Source: Ptiloglossa arizonensis
Taxonomy: Eukaryota; Arthropoda; Insecta; Hymenoptera; Colletidae
Length of the DNA stretch: 64,000 nucleotides
Assembly: GCF_051014685.1 (NCBI RefSeq)
Contig: NW_027478891.1
Span: 186,001 to 250,000 of the forward strand
Reading direction: 5' to 3'
In this document: in pieces, positions 26,270 through 38,706 of the stretch
Layout: each line of letters begins with the position of its first letter
Position numbering within the stretch: position 1 is the stretch's first letter
The notes under the pieces: generated by a model
Database searches by the model: none
What the model was told of the DNA's origin: nothing
The model's input: only the letters and a program-made list of their open reading frames with translations
Translations under genes and position numbers: made by a program

Positions 26270-26423
26270 GTTCTGATGCTCGACACGAATAACTAGAACG
26301 GCCTAGGGGAAAAGTGCGCATACCGTTGCAATCGGGCGAGTTTCTACTTTCAGATGCAACAGAAATTTTGAGGATTGGTCAATCCGTTCGCGAGATATGG
26401 CAGTTTGGAGGTAAGAAACGCTT
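26250..26423 (+). repeat. 174-bp monomer with a 1-bp deletion in the A4T4 tract
   Basis: GAGAAACTTAAATTTTCGC replaces the usual GAGAAACTCAAAATTTTCGC, a loss of one base in the A run near 26259. Later monomer starts shift one further base. The tract is a short homopolymer context, so replication slippage or a sequencing error is possible. Confidence 0.88.
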
Positions 26424-29400
26424 GAGAAACTCAAAATTTTCGCAGTTCTGATGCTCGACACGAATAACTAGAACGGCCTAGGGGAAAAGTGCGCATACCG
26501 TTGTAATCGGGCGAGTTTCTACTTTCAGATGCAACAGAAATTTTCCGGATTGGTCAATCCGTTCGCGAGATATGGCAGTTTGGAAGTAAGAAACGCTTGA
26601 GAAACTCAAAATTTTCGCAGTTCTGATGCTCGACACGAATAACTAGAACGGCCTAGGGGCAAAGTGTGCATACCGTTGTAATCGGGCGAGATTCTACTTT
26701 CAGATGCAACAGAAATTTTGCGGATTGGTCGGTCCGTTCGCGAGATGTGGCACTTTGGAGGTAAGAAACGCTTGAGAAACTCAAAATTTTCGCAGTTCTA
26801 ATGCTCGAAACGAGTAACTAGAACGGCATAGGGGAAAAGTACGCATATCGTTGTAATCGGGCGAGTTTCTACTTTCAGATGCAACAGAAATTTTGCGGAT
26901 TGATCAATCCGTTCGCGAGATATGGCAGTTTGGAGAAAAGAAACGCTTGAGAAAGTCAAAATTTTCGCAGTTCTGATGCTCGAAATGAGTAACTAGAACG
27001 GCCTAGGGGAAAAGTACGCATACCGTTGTAATCGGGAGAGTTTCTACTTTCAGATGCAACAGAAATTTTGCGGATTGGTCAATCCGTTCGCGAGATATGG
27101 CAGTTTGGAGGTAAGAAACGCTTGAGAAACTCAAAATTTTCGCAGTTCTGATGCTCGACACGAATAACTAGAACGGCCTAGGGGAAAAGTGCGCATACCG
27201 TTGTAATCGGGCGAGTTTCTACTTTCAGATGCAACAGAAATTTTGCGGATTGGTCAATCCGTTCGCGAGATATGGCAGTTTGGAGGTAAGAAACGCTTGA
27301 GAAACTCAAAATTTTCGCAGTTCTGATGCTCGACACGAATAACTAGAACGGCCTAGGGGCAAAGTGCGCATACCGTTGTAATCGGGCGAGTTTCTACTTT
27401 CAGATGCTACAGAAATTTTGCGGATTGGTCGATCCGTTCGCGAGATGTGGCAGTTTGGAAGTAAGAAACGCTTGCGAAACTCAAAATTTTCGCAGTTCTG
27501 ATGCTCGAAACGAGTAACTAGAACGGCCTAGGGGAAAAGTGCGCATACCGTTGTAATCGGGCGAGTTTCTACTTTCAGAAGCAACAGAAATTTTGCGGAT
27601 TGGTCAATCCGTTCGCGAGATATGGCAGTTTGGAAGTAAGAAACGCTTGAGAAACTCAAAATTTTCGCAGTTCTGATGCTCGACACGAATAACTAGAACG
27701 GCCTAGGGGCAAAGTGTGCATACCGTTGTAATCGGGCGAGTTTCTACTTTCAGATGCAACAGAAATTTTGCGGATTGGTCGATCCGTTCGCGAGATGTGG
27801 CAGTTTGGAGGTAAGAAACGCTTGAGAAACTCAAAATTTTCGCAGTTCTAATGCTCGAAACGAGTAACTAGAACGGCATAGGGGAAAAGTACGCATATCG
27901 TTGTAATCGGGCGAGTTTCTACTTTCAGATGCAACAGAAATTTTGCGGATTGATCAATCCGTTCGCGAGATATGGCAGTTTGGAGATAAGAAACGCTTGA
28001 GAAACTCAAATTTTCGCAGTTCTGATGCTCGAAACGAGTAACTAGAACGGCCTAGGGGAAAAGTACGCATACCGTTGTAATCGGGCGAGTTTCTACTTTC
28101 AGATGCAACAGAAATTTTGCGGATTGGTCAATCCGTTCGCGAGATATGGCAGTTTGGAGGTAAGAAACGCTTGAGAAACTCAAAATTTTCGCAGTTCTGA
28201 TGCTCGACACGAATAACTAGAACGGCCTAGGGGAAAAGTGCGCATACCGTTGTAATCGGGCGAGTTTCTACTTTCAGATGCAACAGAAATTTTGCGGATT
28301 GGTCAATCCGTTCGCGAGATATGGCAGTTTGGAGGTAAGAAACGCTTGAGAAACTCAAAATTTTCGCAGTTCTGATGCTCGACACGAATAACTAGAACGG
28401 CCTAGGGGCAAAGTGCGCATACCGTTGTAATCGGGCGAGTTTCTACTTTCAGATGCAATAGAAATTTTGCGGATTGGTCGATCCGTTCGCGAGATGTGGC
28501 AGTTTGGAAGTAAGAAACGCTTGCGAAACTCAAAATTTTCGCAGTTCTGATGCTCGAAACGAGTAACTAGAACGGCCTAGGGGAAAAGTGCGCATACCGT
28601 TGTAATCGGGCGAGTTTCTACTTTCAGAAGCAACAGAAATTTTGCGGATTGGTCAATCCGTTCGCGAGATATGGCAGTTTGGAGGTAAGAAACGCTTGAG
28701 AAACTCAAAATTTTCGCAGTTCTGATGCTCGAAACGAATAACTAGAACGGCCAAGTGGAAAAGTGCGCATACCGTTGTAATCGGGCGAGTTTCTATTTTC
28801 AGATGCAACAGAAATTTTGCGGATTGGTCAATCCGTTCGCGAGATATGGCCGTTTGGATTTAAGAAACGCTTGAGAACCTCAAAATTTTCGCATTTCTGA
28901 TGCTCGAAACCAATAACTAGAACGGCCTAGGGGAAAAGTGCGCATACCGTTGTATTCGGGCGAGTTTCTACTTTCAGAAGCAACAGAAATTTTGCGGATT
29001 GGTCAATCCGTTCGCGAGATATGGCAGTTTGGAGGTAAGAAACGCTTGAGAAACTCAAAATTTTCGCAGTTCTGATGCTCGACACGAATAACTAGAACGG
29101 CCTAGGGGAAAAGTGCGCATACCGTTGTAATCGGGCGAGTTTCTACTTTCAGATGCAACAGAAATTTTGCGGATTGGTCAATCCGTTCGCGAGATATGGC
29201 AGTTTGGAGGTAAGAAACGCTTGAGAAACTCAAAATTTTCGCAGTTCTGATGCTCGACACGAATAACTAGAACGGCCTAGGGGCAAAGTGCGCATACCGT
29301 TGTAATCGGGCGAGTTTCTACTTTCAGATGCAATAGAAATTTTGCGGATTGGTCGATCCGTTCGCGAGATGTGGCAGTTTGGAAGTAAGAAACGCTTGCG

Positions 29401-30447
29401 AAACTCAAAATTTTCGCAGTTCTGATGCTCGAAACGAGTAACTAGAACGGCCTAGGGGAAAAGTGCGCATACCGTTGTAATCGGGCGAGTTTCTACTTTC
29501 AGAAGCAACAGAAATTTTGCGGATTGGTCAATCCGTTCGCGAGATATGGCAGTTTGGAGGTAAGAAACGCTTGAGAAACTCAAAATTTTCGCAGTTCTGA
29601 TGCTCGACACGAATAACTAGAACGGCCTAGGGGCAAAGTGCGCATACCGTTGTAATCGGGCGAGTTTCTACTTTCAGATGCTACAGAAATTTTGCGGATT
29701 GGTCGATCCGTTCGCGAGATGTGGCAGTTTGGAAGTAAGAAACGCTTGCGAAACTCAAAATTTTCGCAGTTCTGATGCTCGAAACGAGTAACTAGAACGG
29801 CCTAGGGGAAAAGTGCGCATACCGTTGTAATCGGGCGAGTTTCTACTTTCAGAAGCAACAGAAATTTTGCGGATTGGTCAATCCGTTCGCGAGATATGGC
29901 AGTTTGGAAGTAAGAAACGCTTGAGAAACTCAAAATTTTCGCAGTTCTGATGCTCGACACGAATAACTAGAACGGCCTAGGGGCAAAGTGTGCATACCGT
30001 TGTAATCGGGCGAGTTTCTACTTTCAGATGCAACAGAAATTTTGCGGATTGGTCGATCCGTTCGCGAGATGTGGCAGTTTGGAGGTAAGAAACGCTTGAG
30101 AAACTCAAAATTTTCGCAGTTCTAATGCTCGAAACGAGTAACTAGAACGGCATAGGGGAAAAGTACGCATATCGTTGTAATCGGGCGAGTTTCTACTTTC
30201 AGATGCAACAGAAATTTTGCGGATTGATCAATCCGTTCGCGAGATATGGCAGTTTGGAGATAAGAAACGCTTGAGAAACTCAAAATTTTCGCAGTTCTGA
30301 TGCTCGAAACGAGTAACTAGAACGGCCTAGGGGAAAAGTACGCATACCGTTGTAATCGGGCGAGTTTCTACTTTCAGATGCAACAGAAATTTTGCGGATT
30401 GGTCAATCCGTTCGCGAGATATGGCAGTTTGGAGGTAAGAAACGCTT
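26270..30447 (+). repeat. 6-mer-derived and 5-mer (875-bp) satellite blocks
   Basis: From about 26270 to 28205 the order matches 33970-35905 at an offset of 7699-7700 bases. Shared rare variants are TTTTGAGGATT, TTTTCCGG, GGTCGGTCC with GCACTTTGG, GGAGAAAAG and ATGCTACAG. Next comes a five-monomer unit (28173 and 29048), marked by CAATAGAAAT at 28456 and 29331. From about 29550 the order matches 37780 onward at an offset of 8225 bases. These blocks carry the 6-mer markers (TTCTAATG, CATATCG, AAATGAG) first seen at 876. Confidence 0.85.
27999..28172 (+). repeat. 174-bp monomer with a 1-bp deletion in the A4T4 tract
   Basis: GAGAAACTCAAATTTTCGC has three A where nearly all copies have four. 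This is the third and last phase shift seen in the window. The matching monomers at 35698 and 38498 keep all four A, so the loss is private to this copy. Confidence 0.88.
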
Positions 30448-32897
30448 GAGAAACTCAAAATTTTCGCAGTTCTGATGCTCGACACGAATAACTAGAACGG
30501 CCTAGGGGAAAAGTGCGCATACCGTTGTAATCGGGCGAGTTTCTACTTTCAGATGCAACAGAAATTTTGCGGATTGGTCAATCCGTTCGCGAGATATGGC
30601 AGTTTGGAGGTAAGAAACGCTTGAGAAACTCAAAATTTTCGCAGTTCTGATGCTCGACACGAATAACTAGAACGGCCTAGGGGCAAAGTGCGCATACCGT
30701 TGTAATCGGGCGAGTTTCTACTTTCAGATGCAATAGAAATTTTGCGGATTGGTCGATCCGTTCGCGAGATGTGGCAGTTTGGAAGTAAGAAACGCTTGCG
30801 AAACTCAAAATTTTCGCAGTTCTGATGCTCGAAACGAGTAACTAGAACGGCCTAGGGGAAAAGTGCGCATACCGTTGTAATCGGGCGAGTTTCTACTTTC
30901 AGAAGCAACAGAAATTTTGCGGATTGGTCAATCCGTTCGCGAGATATGGCAGTTTGGAGGTAAGAAACGCTTGAGAAACTCAAAATTTTCGCAGTTCTGA
31001 TGCTCGAAACGAATGACTAGAACGACCTAGGGGAGAAGTACGCATACTGTTGTAATCGGGCGAGTTTCTACTTTCAGATGCAACAGAAATTATGCGGATT
31101 GGTCAATCCGTTCGCGAGATATGGCAGTTTGGAGGTAAGAAACGCTTGAGAAACTCAAAATTTTCGCAGTTCTGATGCTCGACACGAATAACTAGAACGG
31201 CCTAGGGGAAAACTGCGCATACCGTTGTAATCGGGCGAATTTCTACTTTCAAATGCAACAGAAATTATGCGGATTGGTCAATCCGTTCGCGAGATATGGC
31301 CGTTTGGATGTAAGAAACGCTTGAGAAACTCAAAATTTTCGCAGTTCTGATGCTCGAAACGAATAACTAGAACGGCCAAGTGGAAAAGTGCGCATACCGT
31401 TGTAATCGGGCGAGTTTCTATTTTCAGATGCAACAGAAATTTTGCGGATTGGTCAATCCGTTCGCGAGATATGGCCGTTTGGATTTAAGAAACGCTTGAG
31501 AACCTCAAAATTTTCGCATTTCTGATGCTCGAAACCAATAACTAGAACGGCCTAGGGGAAAAGTGCGCATACCGTTGTATTCGGGCGAGTTTCTACTTTC
31601 AGAAGCAACAGAAATTTTGCGGATTGGTCAATCCGTTCGCGAGATATGGCAGTTTGGAGGTAAGAAACGCTTGAGAAACTCAAAATTTTCGCAGTTCTGA
31701 TGCTCGACACGAATAACTAGAACGGCCTAGGGGAAAAGTGCGCATACCGTTGTAATCGGGCGAGTTTCTACTTTCAGATGCAACAGAAATTTTGCGGATT
31801 GGTCAATCCGTTCGCGAGATATGGCAGTTTGGAGGTAAGAAACGCTTGAGAAACTCAAAATTTTCGCAGTTCTGATGCTCGACACGAATAACTAGAACGG
31901 CCTAGGGGCAAAGTGCGCATACCGTTGTAATCGGGCGAGTTTCTACTTTCAGATGCAATAGAAATTTTGCGGATTGGTCGATCCGTTCGCGAGATGTGGC
32001 AGTTTGGAAGTAAGAAACGCTTGCGAAACTCAAAATTTTCGCAGTTCTGATGCTCGAAACGAGTAACTAGAACGGCCTAGGGGAAAAGTGCGCATACCGT
32101 TGTAATCGGGCGAGTTTCTACTTTCAGAAGCAACAGAAATTTTGCGGATTGGTCAATCCGTTCGCGAGATATGGCAGTTTGGAGGTAAGAAACGCTTGAG
32201 AAACTCAAAATTTTCGCAGTTCTGATGCTCGAAACGAATGACTAGAACGACCTAGGGGAGAAGTACGCATACTGTTGTAATCGGGCGAGTTTCTACTTTC
32301 AGATGCAACAGAAATTATGCGGATTGGTCAATCCGTTCGCGAGATATGGCAGTTTGGAGGTAAGAAACGCTTGAGAAACTCAAAATTTTCGCAGTTCTGA
32401 TGCTCGACACGAATAACTAGAACGGCCTAGGGGAAAACTGCGCATACCGTTGTAATCGGGCGAATTTCTACTTTCAAATGCAACAGAAATTATGCGGATT
32501 GGTCAATCCGTTCGCGAGATATGGCCGTTTGGATGTAAGAAACGCTTGAGAAACTCAAAATTTTCGCAGTTCTGATGCTCGAAACGAATAACTAGAACGG
32601 CCAAGTGGAAAAGTGCGCATACCGTTGTAATCGGGCGAGTTTCTATTTTCAGATGCAACAGAAATTTTGCGGATTGGTCAATCCGTTCGCGAGATATCGC
32701 CGTTTGGATTTAAGAAACGCTTGAGAACCTCAAAATTTTCGCATTTCTGATGCTCGAAACCAATAACTAGAACGGCCTAGGGGAAAAGTGCGCATACCGT
32801 TGTATTCGGGCGAGTTTCTACTTTCAGAAGCAACAGAAATTTTGCGGATTGGTCAATCCGTTCGCGAGATATGGCAGTTTGGAGGTAAGAAACGCTT
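30448..32897 (+). repeat. Higher-order repeat, 7 monomers (1225 bp), two tandem copies
   Basis: Units are 30448-31672 and 31673-32897. In order, each holds: a plain GACACG monomer; a CAATAGAAAT monomer; a GCGAAACTC/AGAAGCAAC monomer; a GAATGAC monomer with ACGACCTAGG and CATACTGTTG; a GGGGAAAACTGCGC monomer with GAATTTC; a CCAAGTGG/TTCTATTTTC monomer; and a GAGAACCTC/GCATTTCTG monomer with TGTATTCGGG. The TGTATTCGGG marker is at 31576 and 32801. The same 7-mer occurs twice again at 38673-41122. After 32897 the order skips back to the ACGACC type. Confidence 0.93.
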
Positions 32898-33093
32898 GAG
32901 AAACTCAAAATTTTCGCAGTTCTGATGCTCGAAACGAATGACTAGAACGACCTAGGGGAGAAGTACGCATACTGTTGTAATCGGGCGAGTTTCTACTTTC
33001 AGATGCAACAGAAATTATGCGGATTGGTCAATCCGTTCGCGAGATATGGCAGTTTGGAGGTAAGAAACGCTTGAGAAACTCAAAATTTTCGCA

Positions 33094-36000
33094 TTTCTGA
33101 TGCTCGAAACGAATAACTGGAACGGCCTAGGGGGAAACTACACCTACCGTTGTAATCGGGCGAGTTTCTACTTTCAGATGGCACAGAAATTTTGCGGATT
33201 GATCAATCCGTTCGCGAGATATGGTAGTTTGGGGATAAGAAACGCTTGAGAAACTAAAAATTTTCGCAGTTCTGATGCTCGGAACGAGTAACTAGAACGG
33301 CCTAGGGGAAAAGTACGCATACCGTTGTAATCGGTCGAGTTTCTACTTTCAGATGCAACAGAAATTTTGCGGATTGGTCAATCCGTTCATGAGATATGGC
33401 AGTTTGGAGGTAAGAAACGCTTGAGAAACTCAAAATTTTCGCAGTTCTGATGCTCGACACGAATAACTAGAACGGCCTAGGGGAAAAGTGCGCATACCGT
33501 TGTAATCGGGCGAGTTTCTACTTTCAGATGCAACAGAAATTTTGCGGATTGGTCAATCCGTTCGCGAGATATGGCAGTTTGGAGGTAAGAAACGCTTGAG
33601 AAACTCAAAATTTTCGCAGTTCTGATGCTCGACACGAATAACTAGAACGGCCTAGGGGCAAAGTGCGCATAGCGTTGTAATCGGGCGAGTTTCTACTTTC
33701 AGATGCAACAGAAATTTTGCGGATTGGTTAATCCGTTCGCGAGATATGGCAGTTTGGAGGTAAGAAACGCTTGAGAAACTCAAAATTTTCGCAGTTCTGA
33801 TGCTCGACACGAATAACTAGAACGGCCTAGGGGCAAAGCGCGCATACCGTTGTAATCGGGCGAGTTTCTACTTTCAGGTGCAACAGAAATTTTGCGGATT
33901 CGTTAATCCGTTCGCGAGATATGGCAGTTTGGAGGTAAGAAACGCTAGAGAAACTCAAAATTTTCGCAGTTCTGATGCTCGACACGAATAACTAGAACGG
34001 CCTAGGGGAAAAGTGCGCATACCGTTGCAATCGGGCGAGTTTCTACTTTCAGATGCAACAGAAATTTTGAGGATTGGTCAATCCGTTCGCGAGATATGGC
34101 AGTTTGGAGGTAAGAAACGCTTGAGAAACTCAAAATTTTCGCAGTTCTGATGCTCGACACGAATAACTAGAACGGCCTAGGGGAAAAGTGCGCATACCGT
34201 TGTAATCGGGCGAGTTTCTACTTTCAGATGCAACAGAAATTTTCCGGATTGGTCAATCCGTTCGCGAGATATGGCAGTTTGGAAGTAAGAAACGCTTGAG
34301 AAACTCAAAATTTTCGCAGTTCTGATGCTCGACACGAATAACTAGAACGGCCTAGGGGCAAAGTGTGCATACCGTTGTAATCGGGCGAGATTCTACTTTC
34401 AGATGCAACAGAAATTTTGCGGATTGGTCGGTCCGTTCGCGAGATGTGGCACTTTGGAGGTAAGAAACGCTTGAGAAACTCAAAATTTTCGCAGTTCTAA
34501 TGCTCGAAACGAGTAACTAGAACGGCATAGGGGAAAAGTACGCATATCGTTGTAATCGGGCGAGTTTCTACTTTCAGATGCAACAGAAATTTTGCGGATT
34601 GATCAATCCGTTCGCGAGATATGGCAGTTTGGAGAAAAGAAACGCTTGAGAAACTCAAAATTTTCGCAGTTCTGATGCTCGAAATGAGTAACTAGAACGG
34701 CCTAGGGGAAAAGTACGCATACCGTTGTAATCGGGAGAGTTTCTACTTTCAGATGCAACAGAAATTTTGCGGATTGGTCAATCCGTTCGCGAGATATGGC
34801 AGTTTGGAGGTAAGAAACGCTTGAGAAACTCAAAATTTTCGCAGTTCTGATGCTCGACACGAATAACTAGAACGGCCTAGGGGAAAAGTGCGCATACCGT
34901 TGTAATCGGGCGAGTTTCTACTTTCAGATGCAACAGAAATTTTGCGGATTGGTCAATCCGTTCGCGAGATATGGCAGTTTGGAGGTAAGAAACGCTTGAG
35001 AAACTCAAAATTTTCGCAGTTCTGATGCTCGACACGAATAACTAGAACGGCCTAGGGGCAAAGTGCGCATACCGTTGTAATCGGGCGAGTTTCTACTTTC
35101 AGATGCTACAGAAATTTTGCGGATTGGTCGATCCGTTCGCGAGATGTGGCAGTTTGGAAGTAAGAAACGCTTGCGAAACTCAAAATTTTCGCAGTTCTGA
35201 TGCTCGAAACGAGTAACTAGAACGGCCTAGGGGAAAAGTGCGCATACCGTTGTAATCGGGCGAGTTTCTACTTTCAGAAGCAACAGAAATTTTGCGGATT
35301 GGTCAATCCGTTCGCGAGATATGGCAGTTTGGAAGTAAGAAACGCTTGAGAAACTCAAAATTTTCGCAGTTCTGATGCTCGACACGAATAACTAGAACGG
35401 CCTAGGGGCAAAGTGTGCATACCGTTGTAATCGGGCGAGTTTCTACTTTCAGATGCAACAGAAATTTTGCGGATTGGTCGATCCGTTCGCGAGATGTGGC
35501 AGTTTGGAGGTAAGAAACGCTTGAGAAACTCAAAATTTTCGCAGTTCTAATGCTCGAAACGAGTAACTAGAACGGCATAGGGGAAAAGTACGCATATCGT
35601 TGTAATCGGGCGAGTTTCTACTTTCAGATGCAACAGAAATTTTGCGGATTGATCAATCCGTTCGCGAGATATGGCAGTTTGGAGATAAGAAACGCTTGAG
35701 AAACTCAAAATTTTCGCAGTTCTGATGCTCGAAACGAGTAACTAGAACGGCCTAGGGGAAAAGTACGCATACCGTTGTAATCGGGCGAGTTTCTACTTTC
35801 AGATGCAACAGAAATTTTGCGGATTGGTCAATCCGTTCGCGAGATATGGCAGTTTGGAGGTAAGAAACGCTTGAGAAACTCAAAATTTTCGCAGTTCTGA
35901 TGCTCGAAACGAATAACTGGAACGGCCTAGGGGGAAACTACACCTACCGTTGTAATCGGGCGAGTTTCTACTTTCAGATGGCACAGAAATTTTGCGGATT

Positions 36001-38706
36001 GATCAATCCGTTCGCGAGATATGGTAGTTTGGAGATAAGAAACGCTTGAGAAACTAAAAATTTTCGCAGTTCTGATGCTCGGAACGAGTAACTAGAACGG
36101 CCTAGGGGAAAAGTACGCATACCGTTGTAATCGGTCGAGTTTCTACTTTCAGATGCAACAGAAATTTTGCGGATTGGTCAATCCGTTCATGAGATATGGC
36201 AGTTTGGAGGTAAGAAACGCTTGAGAAACTCAAAATTTTCGCAGTTCTGATGCTCGACACGAATAACTAGAACGGCCTAGGGGAAAAGTGCGCATACCGT
36301 TGTAATCGGGCGAGTTTCTACTTTCAGATGCAACAGAAATTTTGCGGATTGGTCAATCCGTTCGCGAGATATGGCAGTTTGGAGGTAAGAAACGCTTGAG
36401 AAACTCAAAATTTTCGCAGTTCTGATGCTCGACACGAATAACTAGAACGGCCTAGGGGCAAAGTGCGCATAGCGTTGTAATCGGGCGAGTTTCTACTTTC
36501 AGATGCAACAGAAATTTTGCGGATTGGTTAATCCGTTCGCGAGATATGGCAGTTTGGAGGTAAGAAACGCTTGAGAAACTCAAAATTTTCGCAGTTCTGA
36601 TGCTCGACACGAATAACTAGAACGGCCTAGGGGCAAAGTGCGCATACCGTTGTAATCGGGCGAGTTTCTACTTTCAGGTGCAACAGAAATTTTGCGGATT
36701 CGTTAATCCGTTCGCGAGATATGGCAGTTTGGAGGTAAGAAACGCTAGAGAAACTCAAAATTTTCGCAGTTCTGATGCTCGACACGAATAACCAGAACGG
36801 CCTAGGGGAAAAGTGCGCATACCGTTGCAATCGGGCGAGTTTCTACTTTCAGATGCAACAGAAATTTTGAGGATTGGTCAATCCGTTCGCGAGATATGGC
36901 AGTTTGGAGGTAAGAAACGCTTGAGAAACTCAAAATTTTCGCAGTTCTGATGCTCGACACGAATAACTAGAACGGCCTAGGGGAAAAGTGCGCATACCGT
37001 TGTAATCGGGCGAGTTTCTACTTTCAGATGCAACAGAAATTTTCCGGATTGGTCAATCCGTTCGCGAGATATGGCAGTTTGGAAGTAAGAAACGCTTGAG
37101 AAACTCAAAATTTTCGCAGTTCTGATGCTCGACACGAATAACTAGAACGGCCTAGGGGCAAAGTGTGCATACCGTTGTAATCGGGCGAGATTCTACTTTC
37201 AGATGCAACAGAAATTTTGCGGATTGGTCGGTCCGTTCGCGAGATGTGGCACTTTGGAGGTAAGAAACGCTTGAGAAACTCAAAATTTTCGCAGTTCTAA
37301 TGCTCTAAACGAGTAACTAGAACGGCATAGGGGAAAAGTACGCATATCGTTGTAATCGGGCGAGTTTCTACTTTCAGATGCAACAGAAATTTTGCGGATT
37401 GATCAATCCGTTCGCGAGATATGGCAGTTTGGAGAAAAGAAACGCTTGAGAAACTCAAAATTTTCGCAGTTCTGATGCTCGAAATGAGTAACTAGAACGG
37501 CCTAGGGGAAAAGTACGCATACCGTTGTAATCGGGAGAGTTTCTACTTTCAGATGCAACAGAAATTTTGCGGATTGGTCAATCCGTTCGCGAGATATGGC
37601 AGTTTGGAGGTAAGAAACGCTTGAGAAACTCAAAATTTTCGCAGTTCTGATGCTCGACACGAATAACTAGAACGGCCTAGGGGAAAAGTGCGCATACCGT
37701 TGTAATCGGGCGAGTTTCTACTTTCAGATGCAACAGAAATTTTGCGGATTGGTCAATCCGTTCGCGAGATATGGCAGTTTGGAGGTAAGAAACGCTTGAG
37801 AAACTCAAAATTTTCGCAGTTCTGATGCTCGACACGAATAACTAGAACGGCCTAGGGGCAAAGTGCGCATACCGTTGTAATCGGGCGAGTTTCTACTTTC
37901 AGATGCTACAGAAATTTTGCGGATTGGTCGATCCGTTCGCGAGATGTGGCAGTTTGGAAGTAAGAAACGCTTGCGAAACTCAAAATTTTCGCAGTTCTGA
38001 TGCTCGAAACGAGTAACTAGAACGGCCTAGGGGAAAAGTGCGCATACCGTTGTAATCGGGCGAGTTTCTACTTTCAGAAGCAACAGAAATTTTGCGGATT
38101 GGTCAATCCGTTCGCGAGATATGGCAGTTTGGAAGTAAGAAACGCTTGAGAAACTCAAAATTTTCGCAGTTCTGATGCTCGACACGAATAACTAGAACGG
38201 CCTAGGGGCAAAGTGTGCATACCGTTGTAATCGGGCGAGTTTCTACTTTCAGATGCAACAGAAATTTTGCGGATTGGTCGATCCGTTCGCGAGATGTGGC
38301 AGTTTGGAGGTAAGAAACGCTTGAGAAACTCAAAATTTTCGCAGTTCTAATGCTCGAAACGAGTAACTAGAACGGCATAGGGGAAAAGTACGCATATCGT
38401 TGTAATCGGGCGAGTTTCTACTTTCAGATGCAACAGAAATTTTGCGGATTGATCAATCCGTTCGCGAGATATGGCAGTTTGGAGATAAGAAACGCTTGAG
38501 AAACTCAAAATTTTCGCAGTTCTGATGCTCGAAACGAGTAACTAGAACGGCCTAGGGGAAAAGTACGCATACCGTTGTAATCGGGCGAGTTTCTACTTTC
38601 AGATGCAACAGAAATTTTGCGGATTGGTCAATCCGTTCGCGAGATATGGCAGTTTGGAGGTAAGAAACGCTTGAGAAACTCAAAATTTTCGCAGTTCTGA
38701 TGCTCG
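33094..38706 (+). repeat. Near-identical tandem duplication, 16 monomers (2800 bp), two copies
   Basis: Bases 33094-35906 and 35894-38706 match at an offset of exactly 2800. Comparing line by line I saw four substitutions: GGGGATAAG against GGAGATAAG (33233), AAGCGCGC against AAGTGCGC (33839), AACTAG against AACCAG (33992) and CTCGAAAC against CTCTAAAC (34506). That is roughly 99.86% identity, so the copying is recent or recently homogenised. The unit begins with the odd AACTGG/GGGGGAAACTACACC monomer and then holds CAGGTGCAAC/GGATTCGTTAATCC, TTTTGAGGATT, TTTTCCGG, GGTCGGTCC, GGAGAAAAG and ATGCTACAG types, two of its stretches being relics of the 6-mer. Confidence 0.94.
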
